Source of the DNA: Pacificibacter marinus
GTDB taxonomy: Bacteria; Pseudomonadota; Alphaproteobacteria; Rhodobacterales; Rhodobacteraceae
Length of the DNA: 64,000 bases
NCBI RefSeq assembly: GCF_018860505.1
Contig: NZ_JAHKPU010000030.1
Span: 62,001-126,000, forward strand
Direction: 5' to 3'
Shown: positions 45,989 to 56,308 of the stretch, piece by piece
Numbering within the stretch: position 1 is the first letter of the stretch
Layout of the letters: every line of letters begins with the position of its first letter
The notes under the pieces: generated by a model
Told to the model about the DNA's origin: nothing
Seen by the model: the letters and a program-made list of their open reading frames with translations, nothing else
The model's database searches: none
Made by a program: the position numbers and the translations under genes

Positions 45989-47464
45989 GTGACCAATATC
46001 AAACGCAGCCTTGCCATGCTCAGCCTCGCGACCGCTCTGGTCCTCCCCTCTGTCACCCTTGCGCAAGACGGTAAAGTGCAAACACGCCAATATGACGAAG
46101 GCGGATTGTATGAGGGCACGTTCCAAGACGGTCAACAACATGGCACGGGCACCTACCGTTTGCCCAATGGATTCGAATACACGGGCGATTGGGTCATGGG
46201 CGAAATCAAGGGCCAAGGCGTGGCGCGTTATCCTGACGGCGCGGTCTATGAGGGCGCCTTTGAGAAGGGCAAACAGCATGGGTTCGGCAAGATCACCTAT
46301 GCAGATGGCGGCACCTTTGAGGGCGATTGGGAAAACGGCGTGATCACCGGATCGGGCGTGGCCCATTACGCCAGCGGCATCACTTATGAAGGCGGTTTCT
46401 TGAACAACAACCACCACGGCCAAGGCCGTATGGAAAGCCCCACCGGCTATGTCTATGAGGGCGCATGGGTCAATGGCGTCAAAGAAGGGAAAGGTACGAT
46501 CACTTACCCCGAAGGCGCTGTTTACGTCGGCAACTTGTCTCTTGATGTACGGCATGGTTTGGGCGTTTTAACCCTGCCTGATGGCTTGAAACTGGATTGC
46601 CAATGGGTGGCAGGCCAATGCAACGGGGTCGGCACCATCAACCAACCCAACGGCGATGTTTACACTGGTATGCTTGTGGATGGAAAACGCCAAGGCGAAG
46701 GGCAAGTCACCTATGCCAATGGTGATCTGTATGTTGGCGATTTTGACGATGATAAACGCCACGGCACAGGCACATTCACGGGCACCGATGGCTATGTTTA
46801 CACTGGCGCATGGGTCCAAGGCCGCATCGAGGGCAAAGGCCAAGTCACTTACCCTGATGGCTCAGTCTATGTTGGCGATTTCTTAGACGATTTGGCGCAT
46901 GGCATGGGCAAAATCACTTACCCTGGCGGCACGACCTATGACGGCGCATGGCAATATGGCGTGATTGAAGGCATGGGGCGCGCAGAATACGCCAATGGGT
47001 TGATCTATGAAGGCATGTTCAAAAACGCCCAAAACCACGGCAAAGGCAAAATGACCTACACCGATGGGTTCGTTTATGACGGCGATTGGAACAATGGCGA
47101 ACGTTCAGGCAAAGGCATGGCCACATACGCGGATGGCACGACCTATGACGGCGATTTTCTGGGCGGCAAACGTGAAGGCACAGGCACGCTGACCATGACG
47201 ACAGGCTACACTTACGTGGGCGAATGGAAAGATGGCGAAATCAATGGGCACGGCACGGCAACTTATGCCAATGGTGATGTTTACGTTGGTCTGTTTGCGG
47301 GCGGCAAACGCCAAGGCAGCGGCACGATCACCTATGCTTCGGGCGAAATCGCTTCGGGCGAATGGGCAGACGGCGCGTTGATTACAACTGCTGAACCAGA
47401 GGCCCCAACGACACAGGCCCCAACAACACAGGTAGAGACGCCAACAGAAGCACCAGCGGAGTAA
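45989..47464 (+). CDS. Exported MORN-repeat protein
   Basis: A 491-residue protein: signal peptide (cut after TLA near residue 25), 18 full MORN repeats of 23 residues plus a part repeat (about 37-460), and a Thr/Pro/Glu-rich tail. MORN repeats form a long beta-strand rod that binds lipids or proteins. Repeats alternate in a two-unit pattern: one with Phe or Leu and HG, one with Trp and IEG/ING, so the real period is 46 residues; the pattern slips once between repeats 9 and 10. The start is GTG at 45989, where the signal peptide begins; upstream codons give a non-hydrophobic extension. No partner gene suggests a function. Confidence 0.85.
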   Translation: MTNIKRSLAMLSLATALVLPSVTLAQDGKVQTRQYDEGGLYEGTFQDGQQHGTGTYRLPNGFEYTGDWVMGEIKGQGVARYPDGAVYEGAFEKGKQHGFGKITYADGGTFEGDWENGVITGSGVAHYASGITYEGGFLNNNHHGQGRMESPTGYVYEGAWVNGVKEGKGTITYPEGAVYVGNLSLDVRHGLGVLTLPDGLKLDCQWVAGQCNGVGTINQPNGDVYTGMLVDGKRQGEGQVTYANGDLYVGDFDDDKRHGTGTFTGTDGYVYTGAWVQGRIEGKGQVTYPDGSVYVGDFLDDLAHGMGKITYPGGTTYDGAWQYGVIEGMGRAEYANGLIYEGMFKNAQNHGKGKMTYTDGFVYDGDWNNGERSGKGMATYADGTTYDGDFLGGKREGTGTLTMTTGYTYVGEWKDGEINGHGTATYANGDVYVGLFAGGKRQGSGTITYASGEIASGEWADGALITTAEPEAPTTQAPTTQVETPTEAPAE

Positions 47465-47556
47465 AGAGGCACCAGCGCAATAAAATGGCATAATCGCCAA
47501 AGAAATAATTCTCATTTTGGGGTTTTCTTTACCCGCCCTGTGATTATAGTCGCCCC

Positions 47557-47643
47557 ATGACGAACCAGACTCATATTTCAACCCAGTCCCTGCGCGACAG
47601 CGCAGCGCTTCGTCACGACCTACTTCTTCTTAGCTGCTTCTGA
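47557..47643 (+). CDS. leuL: leuA leader peptide
   Basis: A 28-codon open frame beginning ATG ACG AAC CAG and ending TTC TGA. Near its end it has four consecutive Leu codons (CTA CTT CTT CTT), the mark of a leader peptide whose translation senses charged tRNA-Leu. It ends 91 bases before leuA and its stop codon lies within the first arm of a strong hairpin. In a leader of this type, ribosome stalling on the Leu codons when leucine is scarce changes the RNA fold and favours leuA expression. The coding potential is clear; no proven homologue could be consulted. Confidence 0.85.
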   Translation: MTNQTHISTQSLRDSAALRHDLLLLSCF

Positions 47644-47687
47644 GCGTGCCTTTGGCGCGACCGCTCAGAAGTGAACAGCGCGCCAAA
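47637..47687 (+). promoter_or_regulatory. Attenuator region with two competing stems
   Basis: Stem A: CTTCTGAGCG (47637-47646) pairs with CGCTCAGAAG (47662-47671). Stem B: TTTGGCGCG (47651-47659) pairs with CGCGCCAAA (47679-47687). The left arm of B lies in the loop of A, so the two are mutually exclusive. Stem A covers the leader stop codon. No T-run follows either stem, so the mechanism of termination is open (Rho or leuA translation are options). Confidence 0.7.
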
Positions 47688-47734
47688 TCGAACACACCCA
47701 AAACAGAATAGCTAAGAACATCGAGAGACTTCAC

Positions 47735-49312
47735 ATGACATCTGTATCTGACAAGAACCAAGTATTGATTTTCGACACGACCCTGCGCGATGGCGAACAA
47801 TCCCCCGGCGCCACCATGAGCCATAACGAGAAACTGGAAATTGCCAGCTTGCTTGACGAAATGGGCGTCGATATTATCGAAGCGGGTTTTCCGATTGCCT
47901 CGCAAGGCGATTTTGACGCGGTTTCGGAGATTGCTAAGAACTCTAAAAATTCCGTGATCTGTGGTCTGGCGCGCGCCAGCATCGGCGATATTGATCGCTG
48001 CATGGAAGCGGTGAAACATGCCGCACGCCCACGCATTCACACCTTTATTGGCACCTCGCCTTTGCACCGCGACATCACGGCGCTCAACATGGATGAGATG
48101 GCGGATAAGATCCACGACACTGTCACCCACGCGCGCAATTTGTGTGACAATGTGCAGTGGTCACCGATGGATGCGATCCGTACAGAACATGATTACCTGT
48201 GCCGTGTGGTCGAAATTGCTATCAAAGCAGGTGCCACAACGATCAACATCCCCGACACTGTTGGCTATACCATTCCGCGCGAAAGCTCTGACATCATCAA
48301 GATGCTGTTGGAACGGGTGCCTGGCGCTGACGATATTATCTTTGCCACCCATTGCCACAACGATCTGGGGATGGCGACGGCCAACTCTTTGGCCGCAGTT
48401 GAGGCTGGCGCACGTCAAATCGAATGTACGATCAACGGCTTGGGTGAACGCGCGGGCAACACCGCGCTGGAAGAGGTCGTGATGGCGCTGAAAGTGCGCA
48501 ATGACATTATGCCTTACGCGACAAAAATCGACACCACAAAGATCATGAACATCTCGCGCCGTGTATCGCAGGTGTCTGGTTTTGTGGTCCAACCAAACAA
48601 AGCCATCGTTGGCAAAAATGCCTTCGCGCATGAATCTGGCATCCACCAAGACGGTATGCTGAAGAACGCCGAAACCTTTGAAATCATGCGCCCTGCCGAT
48701 GTGGGCCTGTCTGGCACATCTTTGCCTTTGGGCAAACATTCGGGTCGTGCTGCGTTGCGCGCAAAACTCGAAGAGTTGGGTTACGAGCTGGGCGACAACC
48801 AGTTGAAGGACGTGTTCGTGCGCTTCAAAGAACTGGCAGATCGCAAAAAAGAAGTGCTTGATGACGACGTCGTCGCTTTGATGCAAGACACTGGATCTGA
48901 GGGTCAAAACGAATTCATCAAGATCAAGAAACTGCGGGTAATCTGTGGTTCGGAAGCGCCACAAACCGCTGACATTATTTTGGAAATCGATGGCGAAGAA
49001 CAGCATTGCACAGCCGAAGGCGACGGCCCTGTGGATGCGACATTCAAAGCCATCAAAACGCTTTACCCGACCAAGGCGCGTTTGCAGATTTACCAAGTGA
49101 GCGCTGTGACCGAAGGCACCGATGCGCAAGCGACTGTCTCAGTGCGCTTGGAAGAAGACGGGCGCATTGCCACGGGCCAAAGCTCGCACACTGATACTGT
49201 GTTTGCCTCAGCCAAGGCGTATGTCAACGCGGTCAATCGCTTGATCGTGCGCCGCACAAAATCTGCGCCGGGGGCTGACACCAAAGAAGTCAAATACACC
49301 GACGCGGGTTAA
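47735..49312 (+). CDS. leuA: 2-isopropylmalate synthase
   Basis: A 525-residue enzyme for the first committed step of leucine biosynthesis: acetyl-CoA plus 2-oxoisovalerate. The TIM-barrel shows DTTLRDGEQSPGA at the N-terminus, the metal-binding HxH in THCHNDLGMATANS, and NGLGERAGN. The C-terminal third is the LeuA dimer domain for leucine feedback inhibition. Start at 47735 preceded by GAGAG. It is regulated by the leader peptide upstream and ended by a clear terminator. Confidence 0.96.
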   Translation: MTSVSDKNQVLIFDTTLRDGEQSPGATMSHNEKLEIASLLDEMGVDIIEAGFPIASQGDFDAVSEIAKNSKNSVICGLARASIGDIDRCMEAVKHAARPRIHTFIGTSPLHRDITALNMDEMADKIHDTVTHARNLCDNVQWSPMDAIRTEHDYLCRVVEIAIKAGATTINIPDTVGYTIPRESSDIIKMLLERVPGADDIIFATHCHNDLGMATANSLAAVEAGARQIECTINGLGERAGNTALEEVVMALKVRNDIMPYATKIDTTKIMNISRRVSQVSGFVVQPNKAIVGKNAFAHESGIHQDGMLKNAETFEIMRPADVGLSGTSLPLGKHSGRAALRAKLEELGYELGDNQLKDVFVRFKELADRKKEVLDDDVVALMQDTGSEGQNEFIKIKKLRVICGSEAPQTADIILEIDGEEQHCTAEGDGPVDATFKAIKTLYPTKARLQIYQVSAVTEGTDAQATVSVRLEEDGRIATGQSSHTDTVFASAKAYVNAVNRLIVRRTKSAPGADTKEVKYTDAG

Positions 49313-49333
49313 TCTGACTATAATCGAACCGTG

Positions 49334-49365
49334 AAAGGGCGTGTCATCTGGCACGCCCTTTTTTG
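49334..49365 (+). terminator. Rho-independent terminator of leuA
   Basis: GGGCGTG and CACGCCC pair around an 8-base loop and are followed by six T. Confidence 0.9.
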
Positions 49366-49493
49366 TTGAGCCACACGCCCAGTGCATGGACGATATGCAA
49401 TCGCATTTTTACCTTGCGTCACAGATGGATAGACCTTGAAAACGCACGCGCCATGAGCACATGCAAAGACAGATACACAAAAGGATTCCTGCT

Positions 49494-50471
49494 ATGAAAA
49501 GCGCTGCACACACCACCTTTGGCGACCCCGTTGATGTCATGACATCTGCCGATATGCCTTTGCCCGAACCCAAAGACGGCGAAGTGCGCATCCGCATGAT
49601 CTTGTCGCCTATTCACAATCACGATCTGTGGACGGTGCGCGGCGAGTATGGCTACAAACCAACACTGCCAGCCATCGGCGGGTCCGAGGCTGTGGGCACG
49701 GTTGAGGCCGTGGGCGCAGGCGTTGATGCAGCCATGATCGGCACGCGTGTGGCCGCAGCAGGCATCCACGGCACATGGGCCGAGTATTTCATCGCCCCCG
49801 CTGCAGGTGTGATCCCCCTGCCAGACTCAATCGCAGACGAGGCAGCGGCGCAGCTGATTGCAATGCCATTCTCGGCCATTTCATTGCTTGATTTCATCAA
49901 CGTATCCGAAGGCGATTGGGTTGTTCAAACCGCAGCCAATGGCGCTGTGGGCAAAATATTTGCACAGCTTGCCCGTGCCAAGGGCATTCACACTGTCAAC
50001 TTGGTACGCCGCAAAGCGGCCGTAGCAGAACTGGAAGACATGGGTCTTGAGAACGTGATTTCAACAGATCAGGACGGCTGGAAAGACAAGGCGCAAGCGT
50101 TGATCGGCGAAGCTGGCGCGAAAGCGGCGATAGATTCCGTGGGGGGCACAATGGGCGAAGACTTGGTTGACTTACTGGGGTGGCAAGGCGAGTTGATCAC
50201 CTTTGGTACCGCCACTGGCGCGCCTTTGACGCTCAATTCCGGCGCTTTGATTTTCAAACACATCACTGTGAAGGGCTTCTGGGGCTCCAAAGTATCTGAG
50301 ATGATGGAGCCAAGCAAACGCGTGGGTTTGATCACGGAACTTGTAACGCTGGCGGCCACTGGCAAATTAACACTGGACGAAGGCGGTGTCTTTGCCATTG
50401 ACGAGATTACCCAAGCGGTGAGTGCCGCGCAAACATCTGGACGCACGGGCAAAATTCTGATCCGTCCGTAA
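49494..50471 (+). CDS. Zinc-type alcohol dehydrogenase-like/quinone oxidoreductase
   Basis: A 325-residue medium-chain dehydrogenase/reductase. The N-terminal GroES-like part has PAIGGSEAVGTVEAVG and GTWAEYF; the nucleotide-binding part has VVQTAANGAVGKIFAQLARAKG. It lacks the catalytic-zinc ligands of true alcohol dehydrogenases, so it more likely belongs to the NADPH-dependent quinone or enoyl reductases. The substrate is unknown. Starts at 49494 with AAGGA about 7 bases before. Confidence 0.85.
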   Translation: MKSAAHTTFGDPVDVMTSADMPLPEPKDGEVRIRMILSPIHNHDLWTVRGEYGYKPTLPAIGGSEAVGTVEAVGAGVDAAMIGTRVAAAGIHGTWAEYFIAPAAGVIPLPDSIADEAAAQLIAMPFSAISLLDFINVSEGDWVVQTAANGAVGKIFAQLARAKGIHTVNLVRRKAAVAELEDMGLENVISTDQDGWKDKAQALIGEAGAKAAIDSVGGTMGEDLVDLLGWQGELITFGTATGAPLTLNSGALIFKHITVKGFWGSKVSEMMEPSKRVGLITELVTLAATGKLTLDEGGVFAIDEITQAVSAAQTSGRTGKILIRP

Positions 50472-50627
50472 TACGCGCGACCTAAGACTTTTATGATGCA
50501 AGCATGGTCATATTCTGTGCTTGCATCCCATAACAGCACATTTATCCACGGCAGCCTCGTCACAAAGGCGAGACTTTGCCTGAGGTGTGCATCCGCCCCT
50601 TTCCCAAGGACGCTCAGAGGCATATAA

Positions 50628-51719
<1,092 letters not shown>

Positions 51720-51785
51720 TCGCTGGCCACTTGGGTGCATCTTATGCGCTCATTGCCCGCGATCCTTTAAAGGTTCGAAGTAAAC

Positions 51786-52691
51786 GTGGCCAAAGACGCG
51801 CACACATCTGACGACTATATTCGACCTCTGCGCAGATTGCTGTCTGCGTTGTTTATTATTTTGCTGTTTGGCATTTTCATTTTGTGGCGCATCGACAGCC
51901 CTCGCGTCGAACGCGTCCGCGCGCAGCTTGTGGACCGTGTTGTTCCCTCTTTTGAATGGGCTTTGGTGCCTGTGACCAAGACTGTCGATATGGTCGAAAA
52001 CTTTCAAAGTTACAGTCGCATCTATGAACAAAACCAAGAGTTGCGCCGCGAGCTGCGTCAAATGCAAGCGTGGAAAGAAGCGGCATTGCAGCTGGAACAA
52101 AAGAACGCCAAGCTGCTTGATCTGAACAACGTCCAACTTGATCCCAAATACACCTATGTCACCGGTGTGGTGATGGCCGACAGCGGGTCACCGTTTCGTC
52201 AATCCGTACTGTTAAACGTCGGATCGCGAGACGGGATTTTGGACGGTTGGGCGACGATGGACGGGATCGGCCTTGTGGGGCGCATTTCGGGCTTGGGCGA
52301 AAACACAGCGCGGGTTGTGCTGCTCACCGACAGCAATTCGCGCTTACCAGTGACCATTCAACCCTCTGGCCAACGTGCGATTTTATCAGGCGACAATACC
52401 GCGCGCCCGCCACTTGAATTTATCGAGAGCCTCGAATTGGTGCGCCCCGGTGATCGGGTCGTATCCTCAGGCGATGGCGGGGTTTTCCCGTCAGGTTTGG
52501 TAATCGGTCAAGTCGCGCTTGGCGCGGATCGACGCTTGCGGGTTGTCTTGGCTGCCGATTACGAACGGCTCGATTATCTGCGCGTGCTGCGATCGCTTGA
52601 AGGCGAGCGCATCACCGACCCCGGATCATTGATTGTCCCCGAAGCACCACTTTCGGCCACAGCTGAACCTGCGGGGGCGTCCAATGGTTGA
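51786..52691 (+). CDS. mreC: Rod shape-determining protein MreC
   Basis: A 301-residue bitopic protein: one transmembrane helix (about 18-38), a periplasmic coiled coil (about 65-110), then the two beta-barrel MreC domains with GVVMADSGSPFRQSVLLNVG and GDRVVSSGDGGVFPSGLVIG. It links MreB to the wall-synthesis enzymes. The start is GTG. It overlaps mreD by 8 bases. Confidence 0.95.
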   Translation: MAKDAHTSDDYIRPLRRLLSALFIILLFGIFILWRIDSPRVERVRAQLVDRVVPSFEWALVPVTKTVDMVENFQSYSRIYEQNQELRRELRQMQAWKEAALQLEQKNAKLLDLNNVQLDPKYTYVTGVVMADSGSPFRQSVLLNVGSRDGILDGWATMDGIGLVGRISGLGENTARVVLLTDSNSRLPVTIQPSGQRAILSGDNTARPPLEFIESLELVRPGDRVVSSGDGGVFPSGLVIGQVALGADRRLRVVLAADYERLDYLRVLRSLEGERITDPGSLIVPEAPLSATAEPAGASNG

Positions 52692-53223
52692 ACCTTGGCT
52701 GATCAGACAGTGGATGTATCGCGGCGGTTTCGTATTGATCTGCACGATTGCACTGTTCTTTTGTATTCTACCGCTTGAGGTTGGTGCAGGGCGTTGGCCT
52801 GGTCCCGATTTAATGCTGGCTTTCGCTTTCGCTTGGGTGCTGCGCCGCCCTGCTTATGTGCCTATGGTCTTGGTGGGCCTTACGTTTTTAATCGGTGATT
52901 TTATCTTCATGCGCCCCCCCGGTCTTTGGGCCGCGCTTTGCGTCATTGCGGTCGAATTTTTACGTGGTCGCGAAGGCATGTCGCGCGATATGCCCTTTTT
53001 GATCGAATGGGCAACAGTCTCTGCGCTCTTACTTGGGCTTGCCGTGGTCTACCGTATCTGCCTGGGCATTTTCATCGTTGAACACACCTCGTTTGGCTTG
53101 GTAATCTTACAACAAATTTCGACATTATTGGTGTACCCCATCGTCGTGCTGATCTCCACTTTGCTGATGGGTGTGACGAAAATCACAGCAGCAGAAGCCG
53201 AACAGATCGGATACGCACGATGA
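52684..53223 (+). CDS. mreD: Rod shape-determining protein MreD
   Basis: A 179-residue integral membrane protein with about five to six transmembrane helices, lying between mreC and mrdA as usual. The start at 52684 (MVEPW) overlaps the mreC stop. The stop overlaps the mrdA start (ATGA). It is a partner of MreC in the elongasome. Confidence 0.93.
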   Translation: MVEPWLIRQWMYRGGFVLICTIALFFCILPLEVGAGRWPGPDLMLAFAFAWVLRRPAYVPMVLVGLTFLIGDFIFMRPPGLWAALCVIAVEFLRGREGMSRDMPFLIEWATVSALLLGLAVVYRICLGIFIVEHTSFGLVILQQISTLLVYPIVVLISTLLMGVTKITAAEAEQIGYAR

Positions 53224-55145
53224 GAAGATCCCCCGCAGATACCGCCGAAAGCGCTCGAAAAATATCACGACGCGCCCTGTTTTTGGGCGGCACACAGCTG
53301 GCCTTTATGGGGGTGCTTGGTCTGCGCATGAGATTCATGCAGGTGGAGCAAGCCGACGAGTTTCGCCTGCTCGCCGATGAAAACCGCCTCAAGGTGCGTC
53401 TTTTGCCCCCTGCCCGTGGGTTACTGTATGATCGCAACGGCGTGATTTTGGCCGAAAATGAACAGACCTTTCGGATCGTCATTCGCAAGGAAGACGCAGC
53501 CGATCTTGATATCGTTTTGGAAAAACTCGAAAAGCTGATTGGTTTGACGCCAGATGAGCAAGAGCGCGTACGCAAGACAGTCAAAAGCCGCGACACCGGC
53601 CCCTCTGTGCCCGTGACCATCGCAGATCGATTGACATGGGAAGCCTTTTCCACAGTCGCAGCCAACGGGCCAGCTTTGCCTGGCGTATCCCCCGAAGTGG
53701 GCCTGACGCGGTTTTACCCGTACCGCGATGATTTCGTACACACCGTCGGATATGTCCGCCCTGTGACCCGCGACAAGTTGGATCAGATGGAAGTCGTCGA
53801 CCCGATTTACCGTATCCCCGATTTCCAGATCGGTCTCACGGGCGTCGAAACCAAATTGGAAGATCTGCTCAAAGGGCGCGCGGGCACCTTGCGGGTTGAA
53901 CAAAATGTTCACGGGCGCACCATTCGCGAATTGGACCGCCAAGAAGGCGTAGCGGGCTCTAACATTCAATTGACCTTTGATCAAAAGGTTCAAAACTTCG
54001 TCCAAGCACGCCTAGATGGTGAAAGTGCCTCAGCGGTGATTATGGATGTGCGCACGGGCGATGTAATTGCTGCGGGATCCACCCCTGCCTTTGATCCCAA
54101 CAAATTTGTGCGCGGGATTTCCGGCGCGGATTACAAAGCGTTGCTGGAAAATATTTACCGCCCCTTACCGTCGAAGTCTGTTCAAGGCGCCTACCCGCCT
54201 GGATCGACCTTTAAAATGGTCACGGCACTTGCCGCGCTTGAGGCTGGGGTTGTGACCCCAGACGAGACCGTGCGCTGTACGGGCCACGTCGAGGTTGGCG
54301 GACGTCGGTTTCACTGCTGGAAACGCGCAGGACACGGTAACGTCAATCTTATCGGCTCGTTACGCCATTCGTGTGATGTCTACTATTATGAATTGGCACA
54401 GCGCGCTGGGATTGAAAAAATTGCCGACATGGGCCGCAAGCTTGGACTTGGCGACGACTATGGCTTGCCGCTTCCGGGCATGTCCACGGGGCTGATGCCT
54501 GACAAACAATGGAAACGCGAAAAGCGCGGCGCGGATTGGGTGATCGGCGACAGTTTGAATGCCGCCATTGGCCAAGGCTTTGTGCTGACGACTCCGATGC
54601 AACTGGCCGTGATGACATCGCGACTGGCCACGGGGCGCGCGATCACGCCACGCCTTGTCAAAACAATCGACGGTGTTGAACAACCGATCCAAGACGCCGG
54701 CCCATTGGATATCAACGAAAATATGCTGCGTGCTGTGCGCACAGGCATGTATGAGGTGTTGAACAGTTCACGCGGCACGGCTTACCGTTCGCGGATTGTG
54801 GAAGACGGTATGCAAATGGCGGGCAAGACCGGCACCAGCCAAACCCGCAACGTGGTTGTGAACAACAATAACGTGCCATGGGAAGAACGCGACCATGCGC
54901 TGTTTGTCGCCTTTGCGCCTTATGATGATCCCAAATACGCCGTCTCAGTCGTCGTCGAACACGGCGGTGGCGGATCGACGGCTGCTGCTCCGATTGCGCG
55001 CGATTTGATGCTATTTGCTTTGCATGGCGCTGTACCGCCTTTGGCCTCTTATCCACAATCTCAACGCGGGACGATTAAAAACCGTCTCGAGGCTTTGCCC
55101 CTACGCCCTGATGATGAAGACGCCAGCACAAGGAGCAACGCATGA
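53220..55145 (+). CDS. mrdA: Penicillin-binding protein 2
   Basis: A 641-residue class B transpeptidase that cross-links peptidoglycan in elongation. Active-site motifs: STFK (Ser329), SCD (Ser384) and KTGT (Lys536). The N-terminal part has one transmembrane helix (about 20-40) and the pedestal domain with PPARGLLYDRNG. RodA follows with overlap, as usual for this glycosyltransferase/transpeptidase pair. Confidence 0.96.
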   Translation: MRRSPADTAESARKISRRALFLGGTQLAFMGVLGLRMRFMQVEQADEFRLLADENRLKVRLLPPARGLLYDRNGVILAENEQTFRIVIRKEDAADLDIVLEKLEKLIGLTPDEQERVRKTVKSRDTGPSVPVTIADRLTWEAFSTVAANGPALPGVSPEVGLTRFYPYRDDFVHTVGYVRPVTRDKLDQMEVVDPIYRIPDFQIGLTGVETKLEDLLKGRAGTLRVEQNVHGRTIRELDRQEGVAGSNIQLTFDQKVQNFVQARLDGESASAVIMDVRTGDVIAAGSTPAFDPNKFVRGISGADYKALLENIYRPLPSKSVQGAYPPGSTFKMVTALAALEAGVVTPDETVRCTGHVEVGGRRFHCWKRAGHGNVNLIGSLRHSCDVYYYELAQRAGIEKIADMGRKLGLGDDYGLPLPGMSTGLMPDKQWKREKRGADWVIGDSLNAAIGQGFVLTTPMQLAVMTSRLATGRAITPRLVKTIDGVEQPIQDAGPLDINENMLRAVRTGMYEVLNSSRGTAYRSRIVEDGMQMAGKTGTSQTRNVVVNNNNVPWEERDHALFVAFAPYDDPKYAVSVVVEHGGGGSTAAAPIARDLMLFALHGAVPPLASYPQSQRGTIKNRLEALPLRPDDEDASTRSNA

Positions 55146-56290
55146 GTTATCTCGAGCAAAACCTCAAAACAGTGCCCACAGGCCTGTCCAAAATCCTTTA
55201 CGTCAATTGGGCTTTGGTGATTTTGCTTACGGCGGTAGCCAGTGTCGGGTTCATCATGCTCTATTCCAATGCAGGCGGATCGTTCTCGCCATGGGCGGAA
55301 CCGCAAATGAAACGGTTTGGCGTGGGCCTAGCGCTTATGTTAATGATCGCAATGGTCCCGATCTGGTTTTGGCGCAATGTGGCTGGCATCGGTTATCTGC
55401 TGTCTTTGATTTTACTGCTGGTCGTCGAATTTTTCGGCGATGTCGGCATGGGCGCGCAGCGTTGGATCGACCTTGGATTTATGCGATTGCAACCATCTGA
55501 ATTGATGAAGGTGACCTTGGTGATGTTGCTGGCTGGCTATTACGACTGGCTGGACATCAAAAAAGTCTCGCGCCCTCTCTGGGTCGCGATTCCTGTATTG
55601 TTGATTTTGGTGCCGACAGCATTGGTCCTAAAACAACCTGATCTTGGCACCTCGCTTTTGCTGGTTTTTGGCGGGGCGATCATCATGTTCGCAGCCGGCG
55701 TTAGTTGGTGGTATTTCGGTGCGGTGGCGGCCATGGGCGCAGCTTTGGTGACATCTGTGTTTTCATCGCGTGGCACGCCTTGGCAATTGCTCAAAGACTA
55801 TCAATACCGGCGCATCGATACGTTTTTGGACCCCTCATCTGACCCTTTGGGCGCGGGGTATCACATCACCCAATCCAAAATTGCCCTCGGCTCAGGCGGC
55901 TGGACGGGGCGCGGATTTATGCAAGGCACGCAATCGCGGCTGAACTTTTTGCCCGAAAAACACACCGATTTCATCTTCACCACCTTGGCCGAAGAATTCG
56001 GCTTTTTGGGCGGGTTTTCCCTGCTCATGCTCTATGCGGGCGTGATCGTGTTTTGCCTGATCTCGGCGATGAACAACAAAGACCGCTTTGGCGCGCTGGT
56101 GACCATCGGCATCGCCGCGACATTTTTCTTATTCTTCGCAGTGAATATGTCGATGGTTATGGGTCTTGCCCCTGTTGTGGGGGTGCCTTTGCCAATGGTA
56201 TCTTACGGCGGCTCTGCCATGCTGGTGTTGATGGCTGCCTTTGGCATCGTACAATCTGCGCATGTCCATCGTCCACGCAGTAAATCGTAA
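55142..56290 (+). CDS. rodA: Rod shape-determining protein RodA
   Basis: A 382-residue SEDS-family peptidoglycan glycosyltransferase with about ten transmembrane helices. The family block RIDTFLDPSSDPLGAGYH and the following ALGSGGWTGRGF and PEKHTDFIFTTLAEEFGF are present. It polymerises glycan strands with PBP2. Start overlaps mrdA by ATGA. Last gene of the cell-shape operon, though a dehydrogenase follows 18 bases later. Confidence 0.96.
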   Translation: MSYLEQNLKTVPTGLSKILYVNWALVILLTAVASVGFIMLYSNAGGSFSPWAEPQMKRFGVGLALMLMIAMVPIWFWRNVAGIGYLLSLILLLVVEFFGDVGMGAQRWIDLGFMRLQPSELMKVTLVMLLAGYYDWLDIKKVSRPLWVAIPVLLILVPTALVLKQPDLGTSLLLVFGGAIIMFAAGVSWWYFGAVAAMGAALVTSVFSSRGTPWQLLKDYQYRRIDTFLDPSSDPLGAGYHITQSKIALGSGGWTGRGFMQGTQSRLNFLPEKHTDFIFTTLAEEFGFLGGFSLLMLYAGVIVFCLISAMNNKDRFGALVTIGIAATFFLFFAVNMSMVMGLAPVVGVPLPMVSYGGSAMLVLMAAFGIVQSAHVHRPRSKS

Positions 56291-56308
56291 CAAACACCGA
56301 GGCGTGAC

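Noticed and set aside
46080-47390. Short-period DNA repeats suggestive of a repeat array
   Set aside because: They are codon-level reflections of the 23-residue MORN units in a long reading frame and not a CRISPR array; no spacer structure is present.
47637-47687. A classical intrinsic terminator in the leuA leader
   Set aside because: Both stems lack a following T-run; only the mutually exclusive pairing is supported.
48161-49129. A 322-codon open frame antisense to leuA
   Set aside because: Antisense shadow of a clear enzyme gene.
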